A stretch of 37,617 nucleotides of DNA from Blastocatellia bacterium. GTDB lineage: Bacteria > Acidobacteriota > Blastocatellia > RBC074. The position numbers were made by a program, and so were the translations under genes. Location of the stretch: positions 1-37,617 of the forward strand of contig JAEUQN010000055.1 of the NCBI GenBank assembly GCA_016789725.1, written 5' to 3'. Of this stretch, positions 14,039 through 23,473 are shown one piece after another (position 1 is the stretch's first letter; the number at the start of each line of letters is the position of its first letter). Below the pieces are notes generated by a model, which ran no database searches, was not told the origin of the DNA, and worked only from the letters and a program-made list of their open reading frames with translations.

Positions 14039-17000
14039 TCAAAAATTCAATTTGATGGCGAGTTGCAGCATTCGTGCTGGGTTGACTGTCGCGGCGGCGG
14101 AACCAAATCCCGGCGCGTCCAATGTGCAAATGGGCAAGCCGAAATTCGCGCGATTGAAGAGATTGAAGACTTCGGCTTTGAAGACCAGGCGACGTTGCTC
14201 CGCCCAGCGAAATGTCTTTGCCAGCGCGACATCGAAATTTACGAAGCCTGTGCCGCGAAACGTGTTGCGCCCGACGAGGCCGTCTTTGCCTTGCACCAGA
14301 AAATCATTGAGCGTTGCGCCGCTTGCCAATCGAACGCGCTCGCGGTTTCCGTTGACGATTTGCAAGCCTTGCAACGTTGCAAGACGATCCGACAGATTGC
14401 CGTCCAGATTCGTGTCTATCGGCAATGTGATTGTGAAAGGCTGCCCGGTTTGCGCTTGCACAATGGTGGCCAGTTGCCAGCCGCGCAGCTTCGGGATGTC
14501 CCAGATTGCCGATCCTGTGAAGCGGTGGCGAAGATCGAAATTCGCATTACCACGTTCGTTGCGTGGCTGACTTTGGTTCTGCGCTACGACGGGCGCGCCG
14601 GAAATCGGGAAAATGTCGGACACTTCGTCAATCGCGTGCGACCATGTGTAGGCGGCAGTGAAATTCAACTGGGTGCCGTAGCGTTTGGTGGCTTCGATTT
14701 GCAGCGCGTGAAAGCTGGAGTTTGCCGCGTTCTCGAAGATTTGATACGACCCGATGTTGGCGTTCGGGCGAGGGGGCAGCAGCAGCGTCGCCGTGTCCAT
14801 CAGCAGGGCAGGCGCGGTCACGCGGGTTGCGTCGTCGGCAAGGAAGGAGACGCTGCCCGCTTGCACCACAGGCGTGTTCTGCGGCCCCAGATTGGGCGTC
14901 GTGATGCGTGTCAGGCGATGGCCGCGTGTGCCGATGTAGCCGACGGACACGACGGTTTGCGGCGCGACTTCGCGCTCGACGGTCGCGTGCCATTGCTGCG
15001 CAAACGGCGTCGGCAGGTTTCGTGCGGGCAGCGAGAAGGCCAGTCCCGCACGCATCTGATTCGCCAGTGTCGCCAGGTTGGACACGAAGCTGTTTGCGCC
15101 GCCTTGCAGTTGATTGCCGCGTGCGTATCTGACGAAGTTCACGACCTCGCAAACGATGGTGCTGCAATTGGCGGGAAACGCGATTTCTCCGGCCATCGGG
15201 CGATCAAGGCCGACGGGAATCTGATTCGGAAACAGGTTGCGCGATTGACTGATGACCGCACCCAGAATAGCATCGTAGTACAAGCCATATCCCGCGCGCA
15301 GCGCCGTCCGATTCGCTTTCCCAAAGCCCCACGCGAAGCCGAATTGTGGGCCGAAATTGTTGCGGTCGGGATTGTACATTTGCGTGCGCCCGCCGAGGAC
15401 TTGGGCGTAGGCATTGATGATGCTTGTGTAGTTTGCGCGTTCCTGCGGCGTGTTGTTCGCGGTCGGTTGCGGCAGGTTGCGCAACGTCAGCGCGTCTTCG
15501 ATGCGTCCTGTCGCATCGTGCGGCACGCTGGTATATTCGTAGCGCAGCCCGGCCACCAGCGTCACGCGCGGGCGCAGTTGCCACGTGTCGGTCAGGAAGA
15601 ACAACGATTCCGTCAGCCGCAAGCTGATGTGCGAATCCGGCGTGCCAGCCGTTAGCGTTTGCAACGTCGAAGACGGGAACATCATATTCAGCGCCAGGCT
15701 CGATGCGGCGGTGCGCTGTTGCGGCGTGAAGCGGAAATTCGTTTGCGTCGGTTCGCGCACGATGTCCAATTGCCCCGACTCTTTCCAGCCATAGCTATAT
15801 TCAATCTGCGTGCGATACAGCCGATCCTGAAAGTTATTGAATTGCACGCGCCGCACATCTGCGCCGGCTTTGAAGGCGTGCTGTCCCTGTTGCCACGCGA
15901 GTGTGTCGGCGAATTGAAAGTTGTTGTTGATGCGTCCCTGCGGAAACAGAATCGCGTTCACGCCCAGCGGGCTGAACGGCTGCACCTGGATTTCGCCGAC
16001 GAGATGAGACGCGGTGCGAATGAGTACTTTTGAGCCGGGTTCTGGAATATATTCCAGCGGCAACAGGGCGAAGTCGGATTGCAACGTCGGATCAATGTCG
16101 GCGACTGTAAAGGGGCCGAGCTGATGTTCCGGGAAGCGCATACGTGTCCGTCCAAACGAAGCCCGCGCCTGCTGAAAGACGCGCGGGGCCAATTGACTGT
16201 CCAATAGCAGCGATAGATTTTGCCCGCGCGTGCGCGAGTTGATCGTCGAGCGAATCGCCTGATTGACGCTCGGTAATACGCGCCGCTCGTCCGTGATGCT
16301 GTATTTGGCATTGAGCGTATGCGCGGCGGCGATCTGTTGTGTGACACGCAGTGAAGAAAACGCGCCTGCGCCATCGGCGGGCAACACCTGGCTGAACGTG
16401 TTCGCCCCATAAACTCCGCTGGGGTTATTCGCTGCGGGATAATAAAGCAAGGGAATTTGCGAAGGCATCCGCGTCGCCGCGCAAAGGTAATATTGATCAA
16501 AGCGGGGGCAGGGAAAGCGCAGGCTTAGCCCGCCGGATTCTCGAACATCAGAATTGGGCGTGGCGAAATGTTCTGTGACGGAGGCATGGGTTTTGCCGCC
16601 CTCGACGCCGAGAAAGAATTGCGTTCGTGACGACAACAACGGGCCGCTCAAATTGGCTCCCGCTTGCGTGCGTGTGAAGGGATTCTCCTTCGCCTCAAAA
16701 TACTCGCGCGCCTGCAATCGTGAATCGGTGAAGAATCCTTCAAGCTGTCCGTGATAGTTTGTGCCGCCGTACTTCGACACGGCATTCACCTGCGAGCCGA
16801 AATTGCGTCCGACTTCCGCGCTCCACAACAAGGTCGAAATCGAAACCTCGGCGACCGAACCGACCGATTGCAACGCCTGTGCAACATAGCCGCCGCGCCG
16901 TACGCCGACATCCGGGTCGTTGTTGTCCGTACCATCAATCGAAAAGTTGTTGCTGCGCGCGCGCATCCCGTTGACCGAAAACTGTCCCGCTGAACCGATG

Positions 17001-17782
17001 CCAAAACCCACGCCGGGGCCGCGCACGCCGGGTGTATATGGAGGCGGCGCAACACCCGGCGCAAGCAACACGAGTTCATCAAAAGTCCGTACATAACTGG
17101 CCGCGCCAATCGGAAGGGAAGTAAGTTGTTGATCGGTGAAATTGCTGCTGCGCGTCACGTCCGAAGTGTTCACGAATCCGGTTGCGGCGGTCCCTTCGGT
17201 GGCTTGCGTGGCGGTCGTCGCGGGGCTGCTGTTACTCACTTCCGCCTGGATCGAAATCGGGTCGAACAAGGTAAGTCGGGATTGCAGCCGACGCGCGCGG
17301 TTTTGTTCTGGCGGCGCGATGGCAAAGGCCAATTGCGAGGCTGGCACCACGTTTTCTCTCGCCGCCGATTGATTCTTTAGCAAGGCTTCGCAAACGGGAT
17401 TATTGCTCGCGTTGTTTTGTTTCGGCAGTGTGAAATGGGGTGGATATTTGATGGCATTATTTTTATTGAAGAGCACCTGAAACGACGCGATGCACTGGCT
17501 GGCATAACCATCTTTGCGCGCGATCAAATGATAGGTTCCTGGTGGCAAATTCGGGACAACATAATTGCCGGTGTCGTTGCTGCGCGTGGCGCGTTTGTTG
17601 CGGTTCTGGGCATTGATGATGGTGACAATGACATCGTCAAGCGGTTTGTTGGTTTGGTCGCGCACCTGCCCGATCACGGAACCCGTGGTGATTTGCGCGC
17701 TGCCCGGAAGCGCCGTCAAAATCAGCACCGTGCCGATGCAGAAGACGCGCCATAGCCAATGAAATTGCGGTTGTGCGTTCAT
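14039..17782 (-). CDS. Oar-like TonB-dependent receptor with carboxypeptidase-regulatory domain
   Basis: A 1247-residue outer-membrane protein. A signal peptide (to about residue 29, ALPGSAQ) is followed by a CarboxypepD_reg beta-sandwich (residues 33-105: GSVIGQVRDQTNKPLDDV and GNYVVPNLPPGTYHLIARKD), a low-complexity linker, a plug-like domain (about 225-345, with FSVNGMRARSNNFSIDGTDN and GSQVNAVSKYGGTNYHGQ), and a long beta-barrel ending in the aromatic signature LAIKLNF. This is the Oar/Cna-B-type receptor class abundant in Acidobacteriota and presumed to import large or sugar-derived nutrients; the ligand cannot be read. The Ser/Thr kinase gene ends 24 bases upstream of its start, suggesting cotranscription. 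Confidence 0.93.
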   Translation of the reverse strand: MNAQPQFHWLWRVFCIGTVLILTALPGSAQITTGSVIGQVRDQTNKPLDDVIVTIINAQNRNKRATRSNDTGNYVVPNLPPGTYHLIARKDGYASQCIASFQVLFNKNNAIKYPPHFTLPKQNNASNNPVCEALLKNQSAARENVVPASQLAFAIAPPEQNRARRLQSRLTLFDPISIQAEVSNSSPATTATQATEGTAATGFVNTSDVTRSSNFTDQQLTSLPIGAASYVRTFDELVLLAPGVAPPPYTPGVRGPGVGFGIGSAGQFSVNGMRARSNNFSIDGTDNNDPDVGVRRGGYVAQALQSVGSVAEVSISTLLWSAEVGRNFGSQVNAVSKYGGTNYHGQLEGFFTDSRLQAREYFEAKENPFTRTQAGANLSGPLLSSRTQFFLGVEGGKTHASVTEHFATPNSDVRESGGLSLRFPCPRFDQYYLCAATRMPSQIPLLYYPAANNPSGVYGANTFSQVLPADGAGAFSSLRVTQQIAAAHTLNAKYSITDERRVLPSVNQAIRSTINSRTRGQNLSLLLDSQLAPRVFQQARASFGRTRMRFPEHQLGPFTVADIDPTLQSDFALLPLEYIPEPGSKVLIRTASHLVGEIQVQPFSPLGVNAILFPQGRINNNFQFADTLAWQQGQHAFKAGADVRRVQFNNFQDRLYRTQIEYSYGWKESGQLDIVREPTQTNFRFTPQQRTAASSLALNMMFPSSTLQTLTAGTPDSHISLRLTESLFFLTDTWQLRPRVTLVAGLRYEYTSVPHDATGRIEDALTLRNLPQPTANNTPQERANYTSIINAYAQVLGGRTQMYNPDRNNFGPQFGFAWGFGKANRTALRAGYGLYYDAILGAVISQSRNLFPNQIPVGLDRPMAGEIAFPANCSTIVCEVVNFVRYARGNQLQGGANSFVSNLATLANQMRAGLAFSLPARNLPTPFAQQWHATVEREVAPQTVVSVGYIGTRGHRLTRITTPNLGPQNTPVVQAGSVSFLADDATRVTAPALLMDTATLLLPPRPNANIGSYQIFENAANSSFHALQIEATKRYGTQLNFTAAYTWSHAIDEVSDIFPISGAPVVAQNQSQPRNERGNANFDLRHRFTGSAIWDIPKLRGWQLATIVQAQTGQPFTITLPIDTNLDGNLSDRLATLQGLQIVNGNRERVRLASGATLNDFLVQGKDGLVGRNTFRGTGFVNFDVALAKTFRWAEQRRLVFKAEVFNLFNRANFGLPICTLDAPGFGSAAATVNPARMLQLAIKLNF

Positions 17783-17806
17783 TGTCTGAATTTCCGGGGG
17801 AGCATT

Positions 17807-19669
17807 TTATTGAATGTGCAAACTGAGCGGTCGAACGTACAAGTCGTCTACCGAAAACTGCTCTGTCCCCACGCTGCGAAAGCCGATGCCGCCGCTGGGA
17901 TAGAGATTGTTCTCATCTTTGAAATAACCGAGCGGATCGCCCATCGTGTCGGCACTGGGGTCATCCGCCGAGTTGAGGAGATGCGTAATCTCGTTTCCTT
18001 TAGCCGTGATATTAACGGTGTAATGACCGCCCGCGATGAGTTGCTTAGTGACGGGAATCTGTGACACGGCTTCACCGAGTTTTCCCTCTCGCACAATGTA
18101 TGCTGAAAAATAACGTGTCGCTGTTTTGCTGCCGTCGAGATGAAATAAATAGTAGTTGTCCTGATCGCGGATACGCAATACCCACGCGGCTCCATCAGCA
18201 TTTTCCAGCCTGAGGAGGAAGGTCATTGTGAAGTCATCCGCCGTGATGTTGGTTGTATATCCCACGCGTGATTGATTGGCGATGAACAACCGTTCGCCGC
18301 GAATTTCCCATCCCGTCGGCGGGACATTCCAGCGTCCCAACCCAAGAAACATTTCGCTGAATTCGCTGCGCAACGGTTTGCGATCCGATGACGGACGCGA
18401 AAACCAAAACCAGCTTCCCCCCAGCAACACGGTTATCATCGCCGCCCCGACGATCCACCACGAACGGCGCTTGGGGGGCGTCGGCGCTACACGTTTGACA
18501 GCTTCCATTTCCTGTTGGCAGGTTTTGAGTTCCGCCAGCAATTCTTGTGTCGAGGCAATCCGTTGCTCGCGGTTTTTGCGCAAGAGGTGGTGAATGATTT
18601 GTTCCAATTTGATCGGCACGTCGGCGCGCAATGAACGCAGGGCTTTTGGTTCTGCTGTCAAAATGGCGCTGATGACATCCATCGGCGAAGCGCCTGTAAA
18701 TGGCGGCGTTCCGGTGAACAACTCATAAAAGACAATGCCGAGGCTGAACAGATCGGTGCGGGCATCTACTTTGTCGCCGCGTGCCTGCTCTGGCGACATA
18801 TACCGAGGTGTCCCCATTACGATGCCGGGCAGCGTGAGCGACGCGGCAACAGGGGGACGGGGCGACTCGGCGAGCAACGTATCTGCTTCTTCGCCCTGTC
18901 GGCCCATCGCCGCGTCGCCGCGTCGTTCTATGAGTTTTGCGAGGCCGAAGTCCAACACCTTCACCAGCCCATCGCGCCGCACCATAATGTTTTCGGGCTT
19001 GAGGTCGCGGTGAATAATTCCGGCTTCGTGAGCAGCAACGAGCGCGGCGGTCATCTGGAGGGCGATCTCAATGGCAGTCGCCAGCGGCAGGCGGCTTCCT
19101 GGCGCATTGGCTAACCGTTGGCGTAGCGTTTCGCCTTCAACATATTCGGTCGCAATGTAGTGAATGCTGCCGTTGTCTGCCGGGATTTTCCCGATTTCAT
19201 AAATGGTCAGGATGTTGGGGTGATTGAGGGCCGAAGCCGCGCGCGCTTCCTGTGCGAAACGACGAACGCGGTCAGCTTCGTGGGTGAATTGAGCTGGGAG
19301 GAGTTTGATGGCGGCTTTGCGGTTGAGCCGCGTGTCCAAGGCTAAATACACTTCGCCCATCCCACCTTTGCCGAGCGGCGCAAGCAGTTTGTAGTGACCA
19401 AGTCGTTGTTGGGGCACTGGCATCGGCAATGATTGCGTCTGGGCTTGCGTTGGTAATTCAGCGGCCAACTCTTTGGCGGCCTGTTCCATCGCTGGTATTT
19501 CCAGAAAGTCCTGAGCTTGGTCTTCACTTGCCAGCAACGCTTCGACCTCACGACGTAGTTCCGCCTCTCCGGCGCAGGCCGCCTCCAAATAAGCCTTCCG
19601 TTCCTCGACGCGTAATTCCAACGCCGAGAAATAGATTTGCTCAACTTGTTGCCAGAGTTCTTTGTTCAT
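17807..19669 (-). CDS. Membrane Ser/Thr protein kinase with extracytoplasmic C-terminal domain
   Basis: A 620-residue kinase. Residues 1-85 form the short helical N-terminus frequent in acidobacterial kinases (LWQQVEQIYFSALELRVEER). The PknB-type kinase domain (93-390) has the nucleotide loop GKGGMGEV (100-107), K122, HRDLKPEN (220-227), DFG (240-242) and GTPRYMSPEQ (286-295), so it should be active. A transmembrane helix lies at 404-423. The remaining 200 residues are a beta-rich domain outside the membrane (WNVPPTGWEIRGERLF, FTMTFLLRLENADGAAWVLR) resembling a laminin-G/DUF1080-like jelly roll that may bind sugar. No clear ribosome site precedes the start. It is likely cotranscribed with the Oar-like receptor. 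Confidence 0.93.
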   Translation of the reverse strand: MNKELWQQVEQIYFSALELRVEERKAYLEAACAGEAELRREVEALLASEDQAQDFLEIPAMEQAAKELAAELPTQAQTQSLPMPVPQQRLGHYKLLAPLGKGGMGEVYLALDTRLNRKAAIKLLPAQFTHEADRVRRFAQEARAASALNHPNILTIYEIGKIPADNGSIHYIATEYVEGETLRQRLANAPGSRLPLATAIEIALQMTAALVAAHEAGIIHRDLKPENIMVRRDGLVKVLDFGLAKLIERRGDAAMGRQGEEADTLLAESPRPPVAASLTLPGIVMGTPRYMSPEQARGDKVDARTDLFSLGIVFYELFTGTPPFTGASPMDVISAILTAEPKALRSLRADVPIKLEQIIHHLLRKNREQRIASTQELLAELKTCQQEMEAVKRVAPTPPKRRSWWIVGAAMITVLLGGSWFWFSRPSSDRKPLRSEFSEMFLGLGRWNVPPTGWEIRGERLFIANQSRVGYTTNITADDFTMTFLLRLENADGAAWVLRIRDQDNYYLFHLDGSKTATRYFSAYIVREGKLGEAVSQIPVTKQLIAGGHYTVNITAKGNEITHLLNSADDPSADTMGDPLGYFKDENNLYPSGGIGFRSVGTEQFSVDDLYVRPLSLHIQ

Positions 19670-19670
19670 A

Positions 19671-19771
19671 AAAAATCAAAAGGTCGGCACTTTATTATTC
19701 TTTTTGTAAAAGCGGCGCAGCCTTCCGAATAGACTTTTGCCTTTTGATTTTTGATATTTGCCTTTTGATTT
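19671..19771. repeat. AT-rich inverted and direct repeat upstream of the kinase
   Basis: AAAAATCAAAAGG (19671-19683) pairs perfectly with CCTTTTGATTTTT (19740-19752), and CCTTTTGATTT recurs at 19761-19771. The unit TTTGCCTTTTGATTT is thus partly tandem. It fills the gap between the dehydrogenase/cytochrome stop and the kinase start and probably overlaps the kinase leader. Confidence 0.65.
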
Positions 19772-19781
19772 GCTTTTCCTT

Positions 19782-22700
19782 TTATAAGCCCGCCCGTAAA
19801 TACGCAATCAAATCCGCCATCCCTTGCTTGTCAATCAGCATCTCGAACGCGCCCGGCATCAGCGACATCTGCGAGGCTTTGATCTCTTTGATGTTTTTGC
19901 GCAGGATCGTCGTATCACCGTCCAGCCCGCGCAATGTGATCGCGCCCGGCGTTTCATTCGCCAGCACGCCGTTGCGGATGCGCCCGTCATTTGTGGTGAT
20001 GACGTAATTCACAAAACGCGGCTCAATCGCATAACCCGGATTCAGGATCGAAGTCAGCAATTCGTCTTTCGTTTTGTTGTTCACGCCCGAAAGATCAGCG
20101 CCGATGCGTCCGCCTTTTTGGGGCAGATGGCATTTCGCGCAGTGTTGCTCAAAGATCGGCTTGCCGCGTGCCTGATCGCCAGCCATCGTCAGCACGGATT
20201 TGTAATTGGCGACCGCCGCGCCGCGATCATCGCCGGAGCCTTTAAAAACAGCCTTCGCGCGATCAGCGACTTCTTTTTCGGGATGTTCGTAAAGCCGCGC
20301 GCGCATCTCTTCGCCGAACGCAGTTTTTTCGACGCGGGTTTCTTCGATGGCTTTGAGCAGGACTTTCATCCGCTCTTTTTCGCTCAGCAAGGCGTCGAGC
20401 ACTTTCACGCGCACCTCAGGCGTGTACGAAGCCCAGCCTGCGAGCAACGACGACGCGACGCTGGCGTCATCGAACGACGCGAGCGATTCAACCGCAGCGG
20501 CTTTGACTTCGCCCGCATCGCCTGATGCCAGGACTTTTTGCAGCACGGGTGCAACCACAGCGAATTGGCCGCCACGCAAGGCGCGAATGGCAGCGACTTT
20601 TTTCTTCGGGTCTAAATCCGCTTTGGCAAGGTCGGCGAGGGCTTTGTCAATCAAGCCTTTCAATTCAAAGAACCGCGCCGTTTCCCACGCGGATTTGCTG
20701 ACGGCTTCGTTCGTGTGATTGAGGTACGGCGTGAGCGCAGCTTCGATGCTGGGCGCTGGCAGATTTTTCACGCCCGCGAGTTGCAAGCCTTTGGCCAATC
20801 CGTTCAATCCTGCTGCCGGTTCTTTCAGTCCGTTCAATCCTTTCACGAAGCTTGTCATCTCCGCCGCATCGTGCTTCGCGCCAATCAACGAACCGAGTTG
20901 CGCAATCATTTCTTTGCTCTCGAAGTTCGGATGTTTGGTGCGAAGAGCCGTGAAGAATTGTGTGGCTGAATCGGCGACGGAAGATAGAATCGCTAAACGA
21001 AACCATTGATCGTTGCTGTGTGTGGCAGCCATTGCGACAAGTGCATCGAAAGCGCGCGTGTCTTTTAGATTGCCAAGAGTGAAAGCATGTTGGAATTGCA
21101 CTCGAATCTCCTTCTCTGCTTTCAATCCTAAGATTGCGTCAGTCAAAGGACGAACAAGTGTTCCATTGACCTCATCTTCGGCTGAGACTTTTGACTTAAA
21201 GGCGCTCATTAGTTTTCGCTTGAACTCGTCTGCGCTTAATAAAAGCGTGTCTGCTACTCGTATTCCTTGTTCGCGCATGCGAGGGTCTGAATCATTGATT
21301 GCTTTCACAGCAAGACCAATGTGGGGCGAACCTTGTCCTGACAATGTCCACATTGCCAGCACTCGCCCAGTCAGCGATTGGCTTTGCTCAAACAATTTTA
21401 TGAGAAGTGGAATTGCTTCTCTGTCTTGTCGTTCCAGTAACAATCGCTGCGCTGTTGTGCGATGCCAACCGTTCGGATGCTCCAACAACTTCACCAATTC
21501 TTCCGTCGTCGCTTTGCTCAGATTCGGTTTCAGGTCGCGTTTGGTTTGGGACTTGTTTGAGACGATTTTATACACTCGCCCCATCGTGTCGCCCGCGTAA
21601 AAGTCCATTCCTTTTTTGATCTCTTCGGGAATGGATTCGGGCGTTTCGATGAACAGACGATACACGTCCATCAAATACAAATTGCCGTCCGGCGCATTCG
21701 CAAAGTTACAGGGGCGAAACCATTGATCTTTCGACGCCATGAATTCGGTTTGGTCTTTGGAGCGGCTGGCTTTGAAGCTGACGCCGTCGGGCGTGATGAC
21801 ATCGCGGTGAATCAGATTCGCGCTCACATCCGCGACAAACACGTTGTTGCGATATTCAGCAGGCCACGCATCGCCCGTGTACACCGTGACGCCGCTCGCG
21901 CCCGTGAAATAACCACTCAATTGTTCTTTGCGATTCAAGCCCTGTTCGTCATAGCGTTTTTGCCGCAACTCGGTACGCTGCTTGCGCCATTCCTGCGGGC
22001 CGGTTAATGGAAACATCGGCGACGAGGGCTGGCCGTGATCCGAGATGTCCTGTTGATAGGCCGGGATTTCCAGCAGCGGCGCGCGCGACATATACCGCAT
22101 TGGCAAGATGACGTGACGGATGTGTTGTGTGTTGTTGCAATTGAATTGATTGCCCCATTCATCGAACGACGAACCGAATTGCGCGGGGCCGCTGGTGGTT
22201 TCAAATTCACCCGTCACCGGATGAAAACGAAAGTCCGCGCCCCGAATTAACACGGGCGGGTGATTCGGTTGATCGGGGGCAGTGACTTTGCCATCGTTGC
22301 CGTGATTCGCCGCGTAAATCCAGTTATCTATTCCGAAGCGTAAATTCGTGATGCGATGTTCGGGATTCACTTTCGGAAAGCCCGTGTACAAGACTTTTTT
22401 CGTGTCGGCTACGCCATCGCCGTTGTCGTCTTTCATCCACAAAATATCCGGCGCACTGGCGACAAACACGCCACCTTTCCACGGCAGCAGGCTGCTGACT
22501 TGCAAGACGTGTTCGGCAAAGATGGTGGCCTTTTCGTACTTGCCGTCACCGTCTACATCTTCAAGCAAACGAATGCGCGAACGTGCCGGTTTGCCGGGCG
22601 GCGGATCGTCGGGGTAATCCAGCATTTCGGCGACGTAGATGCGCCCGTCCTCATCCCAGACTATTTCGACGGGTGACATCACTTGCGGTTCTTTGAGGAA

Positions 22701-22859
22701 GACTTCGGCGTGAAAATCTTCGCTGAATTCCATTGCGGCCAGCGACTGCTCGGCAGTATAGGCAGGTTGTTCGGATGATGATTTGTTTCGGCAATTGACA
22801 ATGAATGCTGCTAAAACCAGTAACAGCGTGCAGATGAAGAAGCGATTTATTTTTAGCAT
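19782..22859 (-). CDS. Membrane-bound dehydrogenase / HEAT / cytochrome c lipoprotein
   Basis: A 1025-residue lipoprotein: signal MLKINRFFICTLLLVLAAFI with lipobox VNC. Residues 30-430 form a propeller-like dehydrogenase domain (IVWDEDGRIYVAEMLDYPDD, HRITNLRFGIDNWIYAANHG, NLYLMDVYRL); it carries calcium-type DVDGDGKYE and DDNGDGVAD loops. The middle has HEAT-like helical repeats (about 440-870). The C-terminal domain has the heme motif C907-A-K-C910-H911 and matches the Pirellula/Verrucomicrobium-type heme-binding module (TIGR02603-like). It probably oxidises a sugar or alcohol outside the cytoplasm and passes electrons to the attached cytochrome. I start at 22859 because it opens the lipoprotein signal; an upstream ATG at 22931 would overlap the next gene. 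Confidence 0.9.
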   Translation of the reverse strand: MLKINRFFICTLLLVLAAFIVNCRNKSSSEQPAYTAEQSLAAMEFSEDFHAEVFLKEPQVMSPVEIVWDEDGRIYVAEMLDYPDDPPPGKPARSRIRLLEDVDGDGKYEKATIFAEHVLQVSSLLPWKGGVFVASAPDILWMKDDNGDGVADTKKVLYTGFPKVNPEHRITNLRFGIDNWIYAANHGNDGKVTAPDQPNHPPVLIRGADFRFHPVTGEFETTSGPAQFGSSFDEWGNQFNCNNTQHIRHVILPMRYMSRAPLLEIPAYQQDISDHGQPSSPMFPLTGPQEWRKQRTELRQKRYDEQGLNRKEQLSGYFTGASGVTVYTGDAWPAEYRNNVFVADVSANLIHRDVITPDGVSFKASRSKDQTEFMASKDQWFRPCNFANAPDGNLYLMDVYRLFIETPESIPEEIKKGMDFYAGDTMGRVYKIVSNKSQTKRDLKPNLSKATTEELVKLLEHPNGWHRTTAQRLLLERQDREAIPLLIKLFEQSQSLTGRVLAMWTLSGQGSPHIGLAVKAINDSDPRMREQGIRVADTLLLSADEFKRKLMSAFKSKVSAEDEVNGTLVRPLTDAILGLKAEKEIRVQFQHAFTLGNLKDTRAFDALVAMAATHSNDQWFRLAILSSVADSATQFFTALRTKHPNFESKEMIAQLGSLIGAKHDAAEMTSFVKGLNGLKEPAAGLNGLAKGLQLAGVKNLPAPSIEAALTPYLNHTNEAVSKSAWETARFFELKGLIDKALADLAKADLDPKKKVAAIRALRGGQFAVVAPVLQKVLASGDAGEVKAAAVESLASFDDASVASSLLAGWASYTPEVRVKVLDALLSEKERMKVLLKAIEETRVEKTAFGEEMRARLYEHPEKEVADRAKAVFKGSGDDRGAAVANYKSVLTMAGDQARGKPIFEQHCAKCHLPQKGGRIGADLSGVNNKTKDELLTSILNPGYAIEPRFVNYVITTNDGRIRNGVLANETPGAITLRGLDGDTTILRKNIKEIKASQMSLMPGAFEMLIDKQGMADLIAYLRAGL

Positions 22860-22891
22860 AGTTGGTTGTATGGGAGTCGCGCAGCGCTTTT

Positions 22892-23473
22892 TTATGGGCG
22901 AAAAATCAACGGCACATCTGGCAATGCGCACAACAATGCGTCGTAAGTCTGATGCGCTTGTAATGCTTCGACGACTATCGGTAACGGATCGGGCCAGATT
23001 TCTGGCAAATCCGCTTCGCCTGCAATTTGAATTGGGAATGCCAATTGTTCGATGGGTGGTGTGAATTGCGCATTGACGCCCGATTTGTTTCCGCGAGGGT
23101 CAATGCGATACCAGCCAAATTCCGGCAAAAACACAGCATTCAATCCGTGCAGGCAAAACGGCGCGCTTTCACCATCAATGCTCAGACGTTGATAGCAAAG
23201 GCCCGCCGGAATTCCGTTGGCGCGCAACAACGCCGCGAGCAAATGGCTTTTGGCGTAGCAAAAACCTGTGCGAGCAGCGAGCACCTTAGAAGCCGTACAA
23301 GTAACTGGGTTCAGCTTGTAATCGCTGCTGTGCCTGATTTCATCTCGCACCCATTCAAAACAACGTTGGATGCTTTCCTGTTGTGACCTGCCATTCGATA
23401 GCTGCCGAGCCAGTGTCAGGACTTGTGGATGATCCCAGTCAAGTATCGCAGTTGCGCGCAGAAATAATTCCAT
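22892..23473 (-). CDS. Transglutaminase-like cysteine protease fold protein
   Basis: A 193-residue protein of the transglutaminase-like superfamily. The triad is visible: C72 (ARTGFCYAKSHLLAALLR), H109 (CLHGLNAVFL) and D125 (YRIDPRG). The N-terminal helices (WVRDEIRHSSDYKLN) are typical. No signal peptide is seen, so it is probably cytoplasmic. Such proteins act as peptidases, amidases or protein crosslinkers; the substrate is unknown. Its ATG overlaps the cupin gene stop by one base (TAATG), so these two are translationally coupled; the cytochrome lipoprotein follows 32 bases downstream. Confidence 0.88.
   Translation of the reverse strand: MELFLRATAILDWDHPQVLTLARQLSNGRSQQESIQRCFEWVRDEIRHSSDYKLNPVTCTASKVLAARTGFCYAKSHLLAALLRANGIPAGLCYQRLSIDGESAPFCLHGLNAVFLPEFGWYRIDPRGNKSGVNAQFTPPIEQLAFPIQIAGEADLPEIWPDPLPIVVEALQAHQTYDALLCALPDVPLIFRP

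Noticed and set aside
13848..14570. Plus-strand open frame of 240 codons after the HNH gene
   Set aside because: Starts in the gap and runs antisense into the receptor; composition is low-complexity and basic, with no recognisable domain.
13985..15655. Plus-strand open frame of 556 codons
   Set aside because: It lies antisense to the Oar-like receptor, is Arg/Gln/Cys rich with no domain, and results from the G/C-rich third positions of the true gene.
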